NCBI GenBank assembly: GCA_965267335.1
Contig: OZ253953.1
Coordinates: 3,534,001 to 3,598,000, forward strand
Length of the DNA: 64,000 bases
From: G965267335 sp965267335
GTDB lineage: Bacteria; Bacteroidota; Bacteroidia; Cytophagales; JAAEPT01
Direction of reading: 5' to 3'
Shown one piece after another: positions 28,685 through 37,042 of this stretch. The position numbers and the translations under genes are program-made. Within the stretch, counting starts at the first letter, position 1, and every line of letters starts with the position of its first letter. The notes beneath the pieces were generated by a model that was given only the letters and a program-made list of their open reading frames with translations, made no database searches and was not told the origin of the DNA.

Positions 28685-30613
28685 GTGTTATCACTCAATA
28701 ATATATCCTTCTATTTCGGCAGCCGGGCACTTTATGATGATGTTTCGCTACACATCAAACCCAATGACAAAATAGGCCTGATCGGACCCAACGGTGCCGG
28801 CAAATCGACTTTACTCAAAATTATCACCGGTGAGTATACTCCAGATTCTGGTGAGGTATCCAAAGCCAAGGACTGTACCATTGCCTTCCTCAACCAGGAC
28901 CTGCTCTCTTTCCAGAGCGAGCAGTCTATCCTGGAAGTAGCCATGGAAGCCTTTGAGCGAGAGAACGAACTTCTCAACCAAATCAACAAGACCTTAAAAC
29001 AAATGGAAACCAACTATGAGGATAAGTTGGTGGACAGACTCAGCCGGTTACAGGATGAATATGATCAGCTGGATGGATACACAGCTCAATCCAAGGCCGA
29101 AGAAATACTCGAGGGATTGGGGTTCACAACAGAACAGCTGAGTCAGCCTCTGCAGGAGTTTTCCGGGGGATGGCGCATGAGGGTTGTGCTCGCCAAGATG
29201 CTTCTATCGAAGCCTGCCCTTCTCATGCTTGATGAGCCTACCAACCACCTTGACCTTCCTGCTATTGAATGGCTGGAGAATTACCTCACCAATTATGAGG
29301 GTGCGGTCATGATTGTTTCTCACGATCAGGAGTTCCTTGATAAATGTTGTACAACCATTGCTGAGGTGTCGCAAAGTAGCATCAACGTATACAGTGGCAA
29401 CTATTCCTTCTACCTGAAGGAAAAGGAACTCCGTGATGAGATTCAGAAAAACGCCTTTAAGAATCAACAACAACAAATTAAGCAGACCGAGCAGTTCATC
29501 AATCGATTCAAAGCCAAAGCCACTAAAGCACGCCAGGTACAGTCGCGGGTCAAGGCATTGGACAAACTGGACCGTATTGAGGATGTACAAGAAAGTAATG
29601 CAGCAATCAACTTTTCTTTCAACTTCACCCGACAGTCAGGGAAGATTGTTATGGAACTCAAAGATGTATCAAAGTCGTATGGTGACATCAAAATCCTTGA
29701 ACACAGTGATGCGGTTATCAAGAGAGGAGATAAAATAGCACTGATCGGAGCGAACGGAAAAGGTAAATCCACCTTACTTCGCATCATATCTGGTACCGAA
29801 AAAATTGAAGGAACAAGAGACGAAGGTTATAATGTTAGCACCGCTTTTTTTGCTCAGCATCAACTTGAAGCCCTGACATTAACAAATGACCTTGTCTCAG
29901 AGCTGGTGCAAACCGGAGTACAAAAAACTGAATTAGAAATCAGAAATATATTGGGATGCTTTCTCTTTTCTGATGATGACGTAAAAAAACAGATCAAAGT
30001 ATTATCCGGTGGAGAAAAGTCCCGAGTGGCGTTAGCGAAAACACTGATCTCAGAATCCAACTTCCTTTTACTTGATGAGCCGACCAATCACCTTGACATG
30101 ATATCTGTTTCCATGTTGACCCAAGCGTTACAACAATATGAGGGAACGTTTATCACTGTTTCTCACAACAGGCATTTCATTTCTAACATTGCCAACAAGA
30201 TCTGGTACATCGAGGACCACCAAATTAAAGAATACCCTGGCACCTACGAAGAGTATGCACATTGGGCTAAAAACGTAAAAAAGCCCACTACAAAACCAGT
30301 TTCACCACCTAAACCTAAAGAGGAGAAAAAGCCCGAAAAGACTAAACCGATAGATCAGTCGTTACACAAGAAACTAAAAACACTAAAAAACAATCTTCAA
30401 AAGAAAGAAGAAGAGATAAGCGAACAAGAAGAGCTCAAAACACAACTGGAAGAGCAAATGACCAAGCCCTCCGTCTACTCCAACCCTGATCAGTTAATGG
30501 AAAAAACTCAGGAACTGGAAAAAACGGAACAAAAATTGAGTGAACTAAGTGAAGAATGGGATGAATTGGCTCAGGAAATTGACGCGCTTGACGCTGAACT
30601 TAGCACCGACTAA
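28685..30613 (+). CDS. ABC-F family ATP-binding protein (Uup/ABCF3-like)
   Basis: This soluble, ribosome-associated type of ABC protein has 642 residues and no membrane helices. Two nucleotide-binding domains carry Walker A GPNGAGKSTL and GANGKGKSTL, signatures FSGGWRMR and LSGGEKSR, and Walker B LLMLDEPTNHLDL and LLLDEPTNHLDM. The inter-domain linker is basic and helical (about 245-300). A Lys/Glu-rich coiled coil forms the C-terminus (about 545-642), as in Uup. The start is GTG 28685. Its stop overlaps the start of the plug-protein gene by one base. Confidence 0.94.
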   Translation: MLSLNNISFYFGSRALYDDVSLHIKPNDKIGLIGPNGAGKSTLLKIITGEYTPDSGEVSKAKDCTIAFLNQDLLSFQSEQSILEVAMEAFERENELLNQINKTLKQMETNYEDKLVDRLSRLQDEYDQLDGYTAQSKAEEILEGLGFTTEQLSQPLQEFSGGWRMRVVLAKMLLSKPALLMLDEPTNHLDLPAIEWLENYLTNYEGAVMIVSHDQEFLDKCCTTIAEVSQSSINVYSGNYSFYLKEKELRDEIQKNAFKNQQQQIKQTEQFINRFKAKATKARQVQSRVKALDKLDRIEDVQESNAAINFSFNFTRQSGKIVMELKDVSKSYGDIKILEHSDAVIKRGDKIALIGANGKGKSTLLRIISGTEKIEGTRDEGYNVSTAFFAQHQLEALTLTNDLVSELVQTGVQKTELEIRNILGCFLFSDDDVKKQIKVLSGGEKSRVALAKTLISESNFLLLDEPTNHLDMISVSMLTQALQQYEGTFITVSHNRHFISNIANKIWYIEDHQIKEYPGTYEEYAHWAKNVKKPTTKPVSPPKPKEEKKPEKTKPIDQSLHKKLKTLKNNLQKKEEEISEQEELKTQLEEQMTKPSVYSNPDQLMEKTQELEKTEQKLSELSEEWDELAQEIDALDAELSTD

Positions 30614-31899
30614 TGAAACGACTATTATTTTTTTTATTCCTTTTACCTTTTGCGGCATCTGCACAATATGGGGCTGAGGTGGACTTTGAATCTGGGGCAA
30701 TTAAAGACAGCATCTACAGTGAATACTTTAAAACTGTACTACTCTATCCCCATAACAATAATAGAAATGAAAATATAGTTGCTCCCGTGACCGACATATT
30801 CCAAACTCAAAAGCTACGCCTGGAGTTTGACGAACTTACTGAAGACTATACCAATTATATGGTGAAGATTATTCATTGCAATGCTGACTGGACCAAGTCA
30901 CAAATGAATGACATCGAATACCTGGATGACTATAACGAGTTTCCAATCACTTTTTACAGAGCCTCGTTTAATACCAGAGTCAATTACACACACTATCAAT
31001 TTGATGTACCAAAAGTCAAGCTACCTGGAAATTACATTCTCGTAGTTTATTACCAGGATGAACCTGAGTTAATTGCACTGACACGGAAATTTCAAATCTA
31101 TGATTCAAAACTACAGATCACTTTGAATAATAACCTGACAGCAGGAATGGGAGCGGCAACAGAGGGGCAACTGGTCCAATTTTCAGTAAGCTACCCAGAT
31201 TATCCAATTCTTAACCCTATGGATAACATCAAAGTATATGTACGCAAAAATCAAAGAAATAACCTATGCAGAAAATATGAGCCTACATTTATCAATGAAG
31301 GCACACGCACCCTGACTTACAACAACATCACGGATGCTCATATATTCCCAGGAGGGAACGAGTACCGAAAAACTGATATTCGCAGTACTAACTTCGGAGG
31401 CTTCAATGTGGGCAAAGTCCAGAATCAGGACACTATTTTTCAGCTCAGTACCCGTATGGATAAATTTCAAATCTCTGATGCTTACCGCTACTGGGACGAC
31501 ATTAACGGTCAGTATGTTATAGACCACTATGAGTGGGATGACGGAGAAGTTCACGGAGACTATGTCAAAATGTTTTTCCAGGTACGATCAAGCATAGAGC
31601 AGGTCGGTGATGTATATCTGTTCGGTGCCTTTACCGATTGGAAAATTGACCCCAGATACAAGATGCAATACTATCCTCCTAATCAATATTACTGGGCCAA
31701 TGTGAAACTAAAGCAAGGTTATTACAACTATAAGTATGTAATCAAACGGCCTGAGGGAAAGGTTGATGAATACTTCCTTGATGGAAACCATTTTGAAACC
31801 GAAAATCTTTATGAAATTTTTGTCTACTACAAACCCGTGGGACAGAGGGAAGAACTCCTTTTAGGTTATAAGAAGTTTAATTTTAATCAGAGAAATTAG
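30613..31899 (+). CDS. T9SS plug-like protein (DUF5103)
   Basis: This 428-residue secreted protein has a signal peptide (about 1-18, ending ASAQ) and the DUF5103 architecture. That family includes the Plug protein that closes the SprA translocon of the type IX secretion system. Features include a beta-rich N-terminal domain (IIHCNADWTKSQMNDIEYL), a long middle domain and a C-terminal carbohydrate-binding-like fold (VYLFGAFTDWKIDPRYKM, YNYKYVI). Its start overlaps the ABC-F stop. Its end overlaps the convergent cas6-like gene by four bases. It fits with the two T9SS cargo proteins in this window. Confidence 0.85.
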   Translation: MKRLLFFLFLLPFAASAQYGAEVDFESGAIKDSIYSEYFKTVLLYPHNNNRNENIVAPVTDIFQTQKLRLEFDELTEDYTNYMVKIIHCNADWTKSQMNDIEYLDDYNEFPITFYRASFNTRVNYTHYQFDVPKVKLPGNYILVVYYQDEPELIALTRKFQIYDSKLQITLNNNLTAGMGAATEGQLVQFSVSYPDYPILNPMDNIKVYVRKNQRNNLCRKYEPTFINEGTRTLTYNNITDAHIFPGGNEYRKTDIRSTNFGGFNVGKVQNQDTIFQLSTRMDKFQISDAYRYWDDINGQYVIDHYEWDDGEVHGDYVKMFFQVRSSIEQVGDVYLFGAFTDWKIDPRYKMQYYPPNQYYWANVKLKQGYYNYKYVIKRPEGKVDEYFLDGNHFETENLYEIFVYYKPVGQREELLLGYKKFNFNQRN

Positions 31900-32684
31900 A
31901 ATTCGTATTTCTGTGCCCGACCGATAGGATCCACATTGGCAATATCGAGCATTCCGAATCCCTTGTAAGTAAGTTCACCGAAGCCTGTCTCAAATACAAA
32001 CTTCTGTACTCTCTTGTCCACATAAAATGTAAACGGAAAAGTATACCCTCTAACTTCCTGCTTATCACCAGCAATATAAACCGGATATATCCTCGAGAAT
32101 TTCTTTTCATTGGCCCTGATACGATCAAGATACTTTCTATCCGGATCCACCTGAAACTTAAAAAACTGTGCTAAGTCATCATTCTCAAACTCAGGAGCCA
32201 CTTCCATTCGATTCATTGTAGACTCGTAGAGTAAATCTGAGAACTGATCTTCCGGAGGATTAATAAATTGTTTTGAAGCACCAATTTCAGTATCGGGCAT
32301 AGCAATTACCAGCGGAGAAATACAGATAAACTTGGTATGATCTTCAAATGTTGGTTCCTTTTCGATCTCAACGTACTCTGGTACCAAATCAAGTTTACCG
32401 ATGGACAGTTCCTTTTTAGAGAACACTTCCTTTAACATCTTATCGATAAACTCTTTCTCCGGACTGGCAAAGACTAGAGTAACCTTATTGGAGTAGAAGT
32501 GAAGACCATTCTTTCCAACTTTAGTCTGTCCTTTCAATCCTGAGAAGTTATACCTGTCATAATTTTTGTACTCAGCACCAATGTTTGCCTTTACACCTTC
32601 CAGAAATTCTGCTAACAGAAACTGGTGGTGGAATGGCACCCATCCCCCTCTATTCTTCAGTTCAAAAATTAATCGTACTCTCAA
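31896..32684 (-). CDS. Cas6-like CRISPR RNA endoribonuclease, orphan
   Basis: This 262-residue protein has the Cas6 pattern of two ferredoxin-like folds. Its C-terminal glycine-rich loop (GFGELTYKGFGMLDI) is the family hallmark. The N-terminus (GGWVPFHHQFLLAEFLEGV) matches the first-helix region where the general-acid His often lies (H19/H20 candidates). There is no CRISPR array and no other cas gene anywhere in the window. It is monocistronic between ychF and the T9SS plug gene. It could process a distant array, or it may be a domesticated Cas6 acting on cellular RNA. Confidence 0.75.
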   Translation of the reverse strand: MRVRLIFELKNRGGWVPFHHQFLLAEFLEGVKANIGAEYKNYDRYNFSGLKGQTKVGKNGLHFYSNKVTLVFASPEKEFIDKMLKEVFSKKELSIGKLDLVPEYVEIEKEPTFEDHTKFICISPLVIAMPDTEIGASKQFINPPEDQFSDLLYESTMNRMEVAPEFENDDLAQFFKFQVDPDRKYLDRIRANEKKFSRIYPVYIAGDKQEVRGYTFPFTFYVDKRVQKFVFETGFGELTYKGFGMLDIANVDPIGRAQKYEF

Positions 32685-32774
32685 TTCAAAAAAACTATTT
32701 TACTCAAATCTTCACAGTGGGCAAAATTAATAAATTTCCATAACTGCCCTAAATTTATCGATAAGTTGCACGTT

Positions 32775-33872
32775 TCATACGTTAAAGCGGAAATGCATAA
32801 TATCACCGTCTTTAACAAGATACTCCTTACCTTCTATTGAAATTTTACCAGCTTCTCTACATCCCAGTTCACTGCCATACTGCTGATAATCGTTTAGTTT
32901 AATTACTTCAGCTTTTATAAAACCCTTTTCAAAATCTGTATGAATCACACCAGCTGCCTGCGGTGCTTTGAATCCATTTCTGATCGTCCAAGCTCGTACT
33001 TCCTTCTCTCCAGCTGTGAAATACGTAATCAAATCCAGAAGCGAATAACTCGCTTTAATCAATTTATCTAACCCGGATTCTTCCAATCCATACTCCTCCA
33101 GGAACATTGCCCTTTCTTCTTCGTCTGTTAACTCAGCAATCTGAGATTCAATAGCTGCCGAGATAATTACCACTTCAGCATCCTCACCTTTGATTGCTTC
33201 TTTAAGTTGATCCACATACTGATTTCCTTCTTTGACCGAATTTTCGTCTACATTGGCCACATAAAGCACAGGTTTATCCGTAAGTAATCCCAAATCCTTC
33301 ACCAATAACCTCTCCTCTTTTGAAGTTTCAAGTGTTCGTGCATTAAGACCTTGCTCTAACACTTCTTTAAACTTCATGGCTACTGTATATTCCTTTTTTG
33401 CCTCTGCATCTCCGGTCTTAGCTTTCTTCTCAACTTTGGCAATTTTCTTTTCTATCGACTCAAGGTCCTTCAGCTGAAGTTCAGTATCTATAGTTGACTT
33501 ATCAGCCGCTGGATCAACCTTACCCTCAACATGAACGACATTACCGTCTTCGAAGCATCTGATAACATGAACGATTGCATCAACTTCACGGATATTACCA
33601 AGAAACTGATTCCCCAATCCTTCACCTTTACTGGCTCCTTTTACTAACCCTGCAATGTCAACAAATTCGTAAACGGCTGGTAAAACCTTTTCAGGATGGA
33701 CCAAATTCTCCAAAATTTTCAACCTTTCGTCAGGAACTTTTACAATTCCCACATTTGGTTCGATGGTGCAAAACGGAAAATTTGCCGCTTCTGCTCCTGC
33801 ATTGGACAACGCATTAAAAAGAGTCGATTTACCTACATTAGGTAATCCCACAATACCACACTTCAATCCCAT
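32775..33872 (-). CDS. ychF: Redox-regulated ATPase YchF
   Basis: This Obg-related P-loop protein hydrolyses ATP rather than GTP and associates with ribosomes. It is 365 residues, the standard size. The motifs are G1 GLPNVGKSTLFN, G3 DIAGLVKGA, an atypical G4 (the NxxE-type position that explains ATP preference) and a C-terminal TGS domain (about 280-365; AGVIHTDFEKGFIKAEV). A candidate -7 box lies 105 bp upstream. Confidence 0.96.
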   Translation of the reverse strand: MGLKCGIVGLPNVGKSTLFNALSNAGAEAANFPFCTIEPNVGIVKVPDERLKILENLVHPEKVLPAVYEFVDIAGLVKGASKGEGLGNQFLGNIREVDAIVHVIRCFEDGNVVHVEGKVDPAADKSTIDTELQLKDLESIEKKIAKVEKKAKTGDAEAKKEYTVAMKFKEVLEQGLNARTLETSKEERLLVKDLGLLTDKPVLYVANVDENSVKEGNQYVDQLKEAIKGEDAEVVIISAAIESQIAELTDEEERAMFLEEYGLEESGLDKLIKASYSLLDLITYFTAGEKEVRAWTIRNGFKAPQAAGVIHTDFEKGFIKAEVIKLNDYQQYGSELGCREAGKISIEGKEYLVKDGDIMHFRFNV

Positions 33873-33977
33873 TGCTTAATTACTCTATTAGTAAAACTTG
33901 TTGTATTGCACTGACATTAGATTCACACAAAAGACAGAAAGAGGTTCATTTTCTGATTTTTGTTTCGAATGCAAGCA

Positions 33978-33985
33978 CAAATATA
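33978..33985 (-). promoter_or_regulatory. Candidate ychF -7 box
   Basis: On the minus strand this reads TATATTTG (TAnnTTTG). A TTG at 34009-34011 sits 23 bp upstream of it, slightly longer than the usual spacing. It is placed between the DUF3276 terminator and ychF. Confidence 0.45.
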
Positions 33986-34044
33986 ATAACATATCGTTGA
34001 AAATTGCACAAATACAATGAAACATGCTCAATCTATATTTGGGC

Positions 34045-34077
34045 AAAAAAAAAGCCCCCTAAAGCGGAGGCTTTTTT
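34045..34077 (-). terminator. Rho-independent terminator of the DUF3276 gene
   Basis: The stem AAAGCCCCC ... GGAGGCTTT has one mismatch and is flanked by A runs on the left and T runs on the right. It can therefore work on either strand. It lies 19 bp beyond the DUF3276 stop. Confidence 0.8.
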
Positions 34078-34095
34078 ATATTTTTTTGGGATTTA

Positions 34096-34476
34096 TTACT
34101 CCCAGCTTAGTTCACTGTCTATTCCAGACTCTGAATCATTATCACTTCCGTCTTTCGATTCTTCTGCCTGCTTGGCTGCTTCTTCGTCTCTTCTATCAAA
34201 CTCATCAAAGTCCACATCCGGAAGCAGCTCCGTCTTCACATGATCAACGGTACCGTTTAGCGCTTCAACGAATTTATTGAAATCTTCTTTATACAAGAAT
34301 ATTTTATGCTTTTCGTAAAAATAGCCATCATCCTTGTACCGCCTTTTACTCTCTGTAATTGTGAGGTAGTAATCGTTTGATCGGGTTGACTTTACATCAA
34401 AGAAATAAGTCCTCTTACCGGCTCTTACTCGTTGTGAGTAAATCTCTGCTTTGTCATTCTCTTTATTCTCGTCCAC
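34096..34476 (-). CDS. DUF3276 / PUR-alpha-like nucleic acid-binding protein
   Basis: This is a 126-residue small cytoplasmic protein. Its N-terminal 85 residues (EIYSQRVRAGKRTYFFDVK, DYYLTITESKRR, HKIFLYKEDFNKFVEAL) match the PUR repeat of bacterial Pur-alpha-like proteins, which bind single-stranded DNA or RNA. The C-terminal 40 residues are acidic and low complexity. It is conserved across Bacteroidota. Role in the cell unknown. Confidence 0.9.
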   Translation of the reverse strand: MDENKENDKAEIYSQRVRAGKRTYFFDVKSTRSNDYYLTITESKRRYKDDGYFYEKHKIFLYKEDFNKFVEALNGTVDHVKTELLPDVDFDEFDRRDEEAAKQAEESKDGSDNDSESGIDSELSWE

Positions 34477-34644
34477 AATCCTGGTCCATTTAAGTTAATA
34501 GTCCAGTAAATTTATACTTTTTTAGGAAAGTACCAAAAAAGGATTTGTATTTCTGAAAATTTAAAAAAAGGGTAAAATTTTGACAATAAACATGCGTTTT
34601 TCATCTATAAATTGTAATTATCTTAGTAAGTTAAAACTTATCAT

Positions 34645-35550
34645 ATGCCGGTAGACCATTCGCAAATACGACAATTCGGAAATCTTGAGTTTCTGGCAAA
34701 ACAAGCAGTTGAGGGTTTCATCACCGGATTACACAAATCTCCATATCACGGTTTTTCTGTTGAATTTGCCGAGCATAAGCTATACAACACAGGCGAAAGC
34801 ACCAGACATATTGACTGGAAAGTATATGCCCGCACCGATCGGTTATACACCAAAAGGTATGAAGAAGAAACCAATCTAAGGTGCCAGATTTTAATAGACG
34901 TATCCTCTTCAATGTATTATCCTGATGGGTCCAACAACAAACTTAACTTTGCCATCAACTCTGCTGCTGCATTGGCATATATGCTCCAAAAACAGAGGGA
35001 TGCTGTAGGTATTACTCTATTCTCTGATCAGATAGAATATGCCAGTGCTGTAAAATCCACTAGCTCACATCTTAATACTTTATTTCTGGAATTAGAAAAA
35101 CTGCAAAATACAAAGCCTGAAATGAAGAAGACCTCGGTCGCCCCAACCATTCATGAAATTGCAGACAAAATTCCTCGAAGATCGCTGATTATCATTTTCA
35201 GTGATATGTTTGATAATGTAAATAGCTCGGAAGAATTATTTCCTGCTCTACAACACCTGAAGCACAATAAACACGAGGTTTTACTCTTTCATACCATCGA
35301 CAAAAAAACAGAGGAAGACTTCGAATTTTCAAACCGACCTTATGTTTTTATAGACATGGAAAGCGGAGAAAAGATCAAACTCTCTCCCAATGAAATAAAG
35401 GATCATTATGTCAAAGGAATTAAGGAATATAACAAAGAACTAAAGCTCAAATGTGGTCAGTACAAGATTGATTTCATAGAAGCGGATATCAACCAGGGAG
35501 TTGAGTCAATCTTGCTTCCTTATCTCGTTAAACGCTCTAAAATGAAGTAA
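34645..35550 (+). CDS. DUF58 domain protein
   Basis: This 301-residue protein has the DUF58 core (GESTRHIDWKVYARTDRLYTKRYEEE as separated conserved blocks RHIDWKVYART and RLYTKRYEEE). A vWA-like MIDAS segment follows (DVSSSMYY). DUF58 proteins usually sit with a MoxR AAA ATPase and vWA/BatA membrane proteins; none of those are adjacent here. It is followed after one base by the PagL-like gene. Function unknown, perhaps a chaperone-type assembly factor. Confidence 0.9.
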   Translation: MPVDHSQIRQFGNLEFLAKQAVEGFITGLHKSPYHGFSVEFAEHKLYNTGESTRHIDWKVYARTDRLYTKRYEEETNLRCQILIDVSSSMYYPDGSNNKLNFAINSAAALAYMLQKQRDAVGITLFSDQIEYASAVKSTSSHLNTLFLELEKLQNTKPEMKKTSVAPTIHEIADKIPRRSLIIIFSDMFDNVNSSEELFPALQHLKHNKHEVLLFHTIDKKTEEDFEFSNRPYVFIDMESGEKIKLSPNEIKDHYVKGIKEYNKELKLKCGQYKIDFIEADINQGVESILLPYLVKRSKMK

Positions 35551-35551
35551 A

Positions 35552-36649
35552 ATGAGGTGGCTCGTTTTGCTTTTATTCATAACCTCCAAAGCTTATTCAC
35601 AGTCGGCTGGAATGGTCTCGCAGCCAATATCTAATTACCTTTCAGTCAACTATATGAAGGGAAATATCATGAGGATCAGCGAATCAATTGATCCGGTTAT
35701 TCTCAAACCGAATCAGAGTATTTCCCTCGAATTTGAGAAAAAGCTGACCTCTCCCTCCTGGTCACCTGCATTCGGATTCCCAAAAGCTGGAGTCACTTTC
35801 AACTACACTAATTACAACAAACCAGGTATTGTTGGCAACAGTTATCAACTACTCGGCAGCCTTGATTTTAGGTTTCTTAGATACAAACAAGATGACTTTC
35901 TTGCTCTAAATCTCTCTACCGCAGCTGGTCTAGGCTACTACTCCAGAATTTTCAACAAAACGACCAATCCTTTAAACATCCTCGTTGGATCAAGGATAAA
36001 TTTTAACTTCGAAGCAAGATTATATCTGTCCAGCAATATTAGTTCTTATATCATTCGTGATACAGAGCTTCACCTTGGAACCTTTATCAATCACAGTTCA
36101 AATGGAGCAATCACTCTTCCAAATATGGGAATCAATAACTATGGTTTGTTTCTAGGGCTCACAAAAGGCATCAGCAATGGATATCCCTGGATGAGTTCTG
36201 AAAACCATAAAGATTCACTTGCAACCTGGAAACCTTATATTATACTTGGCTCCGCACCAAAAATGATCGAGAGAGGAGGTAGCCGCTATTGGGCCTATAG
36301 TGTATCGGGGGGAACTTCTTTCAAAATTTCAGAGGTCTTTAGATTATTGGGTTCTTTGGATTATTTCCATGACACCAGTTTAAGAAAACAGCAGAAAATC
36401 AATGGTCATGATAAAGTTGACATCAACCGATTGGCACTAGCTGGAGGGTGGGAAATATTGTTCGGTCATTTGAGTCTTACGGCCCAGGTAGGTTATTACG
36501 TATATAACCCATATGATTTAGTCAACCGAAATGCCTATCAACGCTATGGACTGAAGTATTATTTCAATCATCTTTTCATCAATGGCTCACTGAAAGCTCA
36601 TGTGGGTACAGCTGATTTTCTTGAAATTGGTCTGGGATATCAGTTGTAG
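35552..36649 (+). CDS. PagL-like acyloxyacyl hydrolase (lipid A deacylase family)
   Basis: This 365-residue outer-membrane beta-barrel has a signal peptide (about 1-16, ending AYSQ). The motif INHSSNGAI contains the His-Ser pair and Asn expected of the PagL catalytic site. Alternating hydrophobic strands run from about residue 50 to the end (FLEIGLGYQL). It would remove an acyl chain from lipid A. At 365 residues it is about twice the size of Pseudomonas PagL, with extra C-terminal strands, as in Bacteroidota homologues. Confidence 0.8.
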   Translation: MRWLVLLLFITSKAYSQSAGMVSQPISNYLSVNYMKGNIMRISESIDPVILKPNQSISLEFEKKLTSPSWSPAFGFPKAGVTFNYTNYNKPGIVGNSYQLLGSLDFRFLRYKQDDFLALNLSTAAGLGYYSRIFNKTTNPLNILVGSRINFNFEARLYLSSNISSYIIRDTELHLGTFINHSSNGAITLPNMGINNYGLFLGLTKGISNGYPWMSSENHKDSLATWKPYIILGSAPKMIERGGSRYWAYSVSGGTSFKISEVFRLLGSLDYFHDTSLRKQQKINGHDKVDINRLALAGGWEILFGHLSLTAQVGYYVYNPYDLVNRNAYQRYGLKYYFNHLFINGSLKAHVGTADFLEIGLGYQL

Positions 36650-36915
36650 ATTGAAGATGTAAGAATCAAGATATAAGATTGAAGATGTAAGATTTAAGAC
36701 TTAAGAACTCAACTCTACCTAAACCCCAAATTCACAAATCGTTATTCCTTGTTCGGTGTTCTTTATTTTGTAGATTAAAGAAGTAAGAATCAAGATATAA
36801 GACCCAAGTATACCTATACTTAAAGTTCACAAATCGTTATTCCTTGTTCGATATTCCTTATTTAAAAGATAGATATTTTAGAATATCGAATACTGAACAA
36901 GGATTTCAGAAGAAC
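36650..36915. repeat. Duplicated AT-rich intergenic repeat with palindromic end
   Basis: Two copies of TAAGAATCAAGATATAAGA (about 36659 and 36787) are each followed by CACAAATCGTTATTCCTTG (about 36732 and 36830), so a roughly 100-130 bp unit is duplicated. The second copy continues into an inverted repeat (CCTTGTTCGATATTC near 36841 and GAATATCGAA...GAACAAGG near 36882-36902). No gene lies in 36650-37042. Confidence 0.65.
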
Positions 36916-36984
36916 ATGAGAAAACGGGAACTTAACATCCCCCAAGCTCACTTCCATCGCAGCAAACCCCTGCTTCATCAAACG

Positions 36985-37013
36985 AAAAAAAGCGACCCCA
37001 ATGGAGTCGCTTT
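36985..37013 (-). terminator. Rho-independent terminator of aconitase
   Basis: The arms 36989-36996 and 37006-37013 form an 8-bp perfect stem with a 9-nt loop. A minus-strand T tract follows at 36985-36990. It lies 30 bp past the aconitase stop. Confidence 0.85.
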
Positions 37014-37042
37014 CTATATCATTCACAGATTCGTGTACTTAA

